DNA from: Sinorhizobium psoraleae
Lineage (GTDB): Bacteria > Pseudomonadota > Alphaproteobacteria > Rhizobiales > Rhizobiaceae
Assembly: GCF_013283645.1 (NCBI RefSeq)
Contig: NZ_JABEKV010000008.1
Location: 110,967 to 174,966, forward strand
Length of the DNA: 64,000 nucleotides
Direction of reading: 5' to 3'
A model generated the notes under the pieces. It was not told the DNA's origin. It saw only the letters and a program-made list of their open reading frames with translations, and ran no database searches. How positions within the stretch are numbered: position 1 is the first letter of the stretch; the number at the start of each line of letters is the position of its first letter. Position numbers and translations under genes: made by a program. Below, in pieces: positions 62,686-64,000 of the stretch.

Positions 62686-63594
62686 ATGGCGACCGAGACG
62701 ATGAAGCATACGGCAAATCCGCCAGTAGCAGTCGAGGGTCCCTACGGGCCTGTCCGGCTCAAGTGGCATAAGCTGCGCACGCATCTCGCCGAGGCGCCGT
62801 TCAAGCCCTCGAACCTCGCCCTCGGCTGGCAGCTCGGCGCCAGCCTCGAGGTGGACATACTCGCGACCGCCGATGGCTGCTTTGCGGTTCTCCACGACCC
62901 AACGCTCGGCCCCTCGACGACCGGCCACGGCCGCATTTCGCGCATCCCGATCGCATCCATGAGTGGACTTTTCCATCGGGACGCCGGCGGCAGTCCAGAC
63001 CCCGATGCGCCGGTTCTGTCGCTTGCCGAGCTGGTAGCGCCGCTTCGAAATCTGCCGAGAGCGCCGTCTGCCAACCTTCAGTTGGATCTCAAGCTGCTCG
63101 AGGGACACGCGCTTCCGGATTCCGCAATCGCCGATGCGGCAGCGGCCGTCGCCGGGCTAGAGGACGCGATTGTCGTCGGATCGCACCACCTTGATGCTGC
63201 ACGCCGTCTCGTCGCCGCCATGCCCGGGGCTAGGCTAGGCTACGATCCGATGCTGGCGGTATCCCGCCAGAGAAGTCTGCGCGATCCGGAGCGGCTGCTG
63301 CGCCACATCGAGCGGCGCAGGACCGGCGTGAGCCTCGCCTACCTCCAATTCGATGCTATCGTTGCCTCGGAGAAACAGGGAGGCTTCCCTCTCGTCGCGC
63401 GTCTGTTGGAGCTCGGCATCGAAACTGACGCCTGGACAGTCAATCCCGGCCGGCAGATCAGCGACGCTGTCCTACGTAGGCTAATAGGATCGAGAGTGCG
63501 GCAAATCACGACCGACGCTCCAATTGAGATCTTCCGCCTGATCCGCTCGCTGACCTGCGTGATCCACGCAACAACGGATCTCAGCTTCGAATAA
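62686..63594 (+). CDS. GDPD-like protein with altered catalytic motif
   Basis: 302 residues of the glycerophosphodiesterase TIM-barrel superfamily. Metal and acid residues remain: SLEVDILATADGCFAVLHDP (Glu55, Asp57, His70, Asp71) and the late LQLDLK. The first motif, HRG in active enzymes, is read as WHKLRTH (His28-Lys29-Leu30), and ENT is replaced (PSNL). It may be a divergent enzyme for another phosphodiester or inactive. It starts at 62686 with GAGAGG upstream and is the fourth downstream gene of the ABC operon, which links it to the imported compound. Confidence 0.8.
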   Translation: MATETMKHTANPPVAVEGPYGPVRLKWHKLRTHLAEAPFKPSNLALGWQLGASLEVDILATADGCFAVLHDPTLGPSTTGHGRISRIPIASMSGLFHRDAGGSPDPDAPVLSLAELVAPLRNLPRAPSANLQLDLKLLEGHALPDSAIADAAAAVAGLEDAIVVGSHHLDAARRLVAAMPGARLGYDPMLAVSRQRSLRDPERLLRHIERRRTGVSLAYLQFDAIVASEKQGGFPLVARLLELGIETDAWTVNPGRQISDAVLRRLIGSRVRQITTDAPIEIFRLIRSLTCVIHATTDLSFE

Positions 63595-63645
63595 CCGCGC
63601 GCGAACGGTGCCGCGATGTCAAGGTGCGCTGAATTCAAGCCGCCA

Positions 63646-63771
63646 ATGGCAACGGCAAACGGTCCGGGCGTGCAGCAGTCCCCGTTGATACATTATGCGA
63701 TGTTTGAGGGCGGAGGGGCATCTCTCTGTGCCTTTATCGCTTGCGGTGGTGTCTGCCGCCGCGCGCGCTGA
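63646..63771 (+). CDS. putative 41-residue protein containing the IHYAxFE motif
   Basis: A small frame ATG GCA ACG GCA..., containing SPLIHYAMFEGGGASL and ending in a Cys/Arg-rich tail. The LIHYAMFE part coincides with the 15-bp repeat shared with 26604. The ribosome site is weak. It may be a decayed copy of the same small gene as at 26560. The remaining 63595-63947 shows no other supported gene. Confidence 0.3.
   Translation: MATANGPGVQQSPLIHYAMFEGGGASLCAFIACGGVCRRAR
63687..63701 (+). repeat. copy C of a dispersed 15-bp motif
   Basis: GATACATTATGCGAT, identical to 26604-26618 and one base different from 2116-2130; the next bases (G-TTTGA) also resemble the other copies. Confidence 0.35.
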
Positions 63772-63947
63772 TAGCCTGCCTGCGTCCGAAGTTAAAGACG
63801 CACTCTTGAATGCGGCCGACATCATAAGAACGTTGAAGATCGCGTTGAATGGAAGGAGTAGCGGGTGGAGACCATTCCCGCCGCGTGGCCACTAAACAGG
63901 AACCGCCAAGCTGCCGACGCCGTTCTTTCTTCCGAAGGAGATGTTCA

Positions 63948-64000
63948 ATGGGAACGAAAGACACCAATGCAAAGCCTGAGCAGGCGAAGCCGAAAGACGT
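63948..64000 (+). CDS. start of a small hypothetical gene, partial
   Basis: A strong AAGGAGA lies 7 bp before the ATG, followed by MGTKDTNAKPEQAKPKDV up to the window edge. The Lys/Pro/Glu-rich start is typical of small rhizobial hypothetical proteins, but function cannot be given. Confidence 0.5.
   Translation, partial: MGTKDTNAKPEQAKPKD

Noticed and set aside
61532..62716. 394-residue open frame on the minus strand
   Set aside because: Antisense to the ABC ATPase with Walker motifs; no domain.
1..64000. CRISPR array, tRNA or rRNA genes, complete insertion sequences, phage genes
   Set aside because: No regularly spaced repeats, no cloverleaf or rRNA-like stretch, and no transposase frame with a DDE or HUH motif was recognised. 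The only mobile-element trace is the integrase tail at 24115-24382.

Overview
The window is high-GC alphaproteobacterial DNA, most like the accessory genome (large plasmid or chromid) of a rhizobium of the Sinorhizobium/Ensifer/Rhizobium type. The evidence is a fixNO-type cbb3 oxidase pair, smo/mtl-like polyol ABC operon, DUF1476 F1-ATPase inhibitor, LuxR, LysR, LacI, RpiR and AraC regulators beside nearly every catabolic set, and alphaproteobacterial serine-cycle enzymes. This placement is inferred from protein families. I saw no rRNA, tRNA, CRISPR array or intact transposase.

Layout. 1-2.5 kb: end of a cbb3 oxidase operon (ccoN, start of ccoO) and a divergent cold-shock gene. 3.3-13.6 kb: small stress or detoxification genes (nitroreductase, AhpD-like protein, decayed azoreductase, quinone-oxidoreductase-like protein, LysR with a divergent secreted metallo-hydrolase, PNPOx-like/DUF1348 pair, GNAT). 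13.7-14.5 kb: remnant of a GT1 glycosyltransferase. 14.9-24.0 kb: an intact polyol uptake and oxidation operon (binding protein, two permeases, small membrane protein, Zn-dehydrogenase, SDR, ATPase, two more SDRs) with a divergent AraC activator. 24.1-26.7 kb: a graveyard of a recombinase tail, a frameshifted DUF2161 gene and a higBA locus with broken toxin but intact antitoxin and operators. 26.9-34.3 kb: DUF1476, a BKACE enzyme plus class III transaminase, RpiR regulator, and TAXI TRAP transporter. 34.3-46.6 kb: a serine-cycle/C2 block with a glycerate kinase remnant, a roughly 990-residue aminotransferase/2-hydroxyacid dehydrogenase fusion, two broken GlxA-type regulators, a BCCT transporter, mtkB, mtkA, mclA, sgaA and an atypical LuxR regulator. 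47-53 kb: SH3 protein, XRE/AbiEii remnants, HiPIP without a visible start, cupredoxin, P460-like protein, TetR and Crp regulators. 53.5-63.6 kb: a divergent regulon of sulfatase, inositol-phosphatase-like enzyme, two glycerophosphodiesterases and a sugar-type ABC transporter, with a LacI gene frameshifted in its DNA-binding domain.

How the genes work together. Four catabolic modules, each with its own transporter and regulator, look intact or nearly so: polyol oxidation, beta-amino/beta-keto acid cleavage, serine-glyoxylate-malyl-CoA interconversion, and uptake plus hydrolysis of a phosphodiester or sulfate ester. Between them lie many disrupted genes. Most breaks are single-base changes in short homopolymers, often with the rest of the protein still readable in another frame. 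That suggests recent decay, but base-calling errors in some of them cannot be excluded from sequence alone.

The most unusual item is the two-domain fusion at 34728-37703. Its stop overlaps the start of a glycerate kinase remnant, which suggests a fused serine/hydroxypyruvate/glycerate route.
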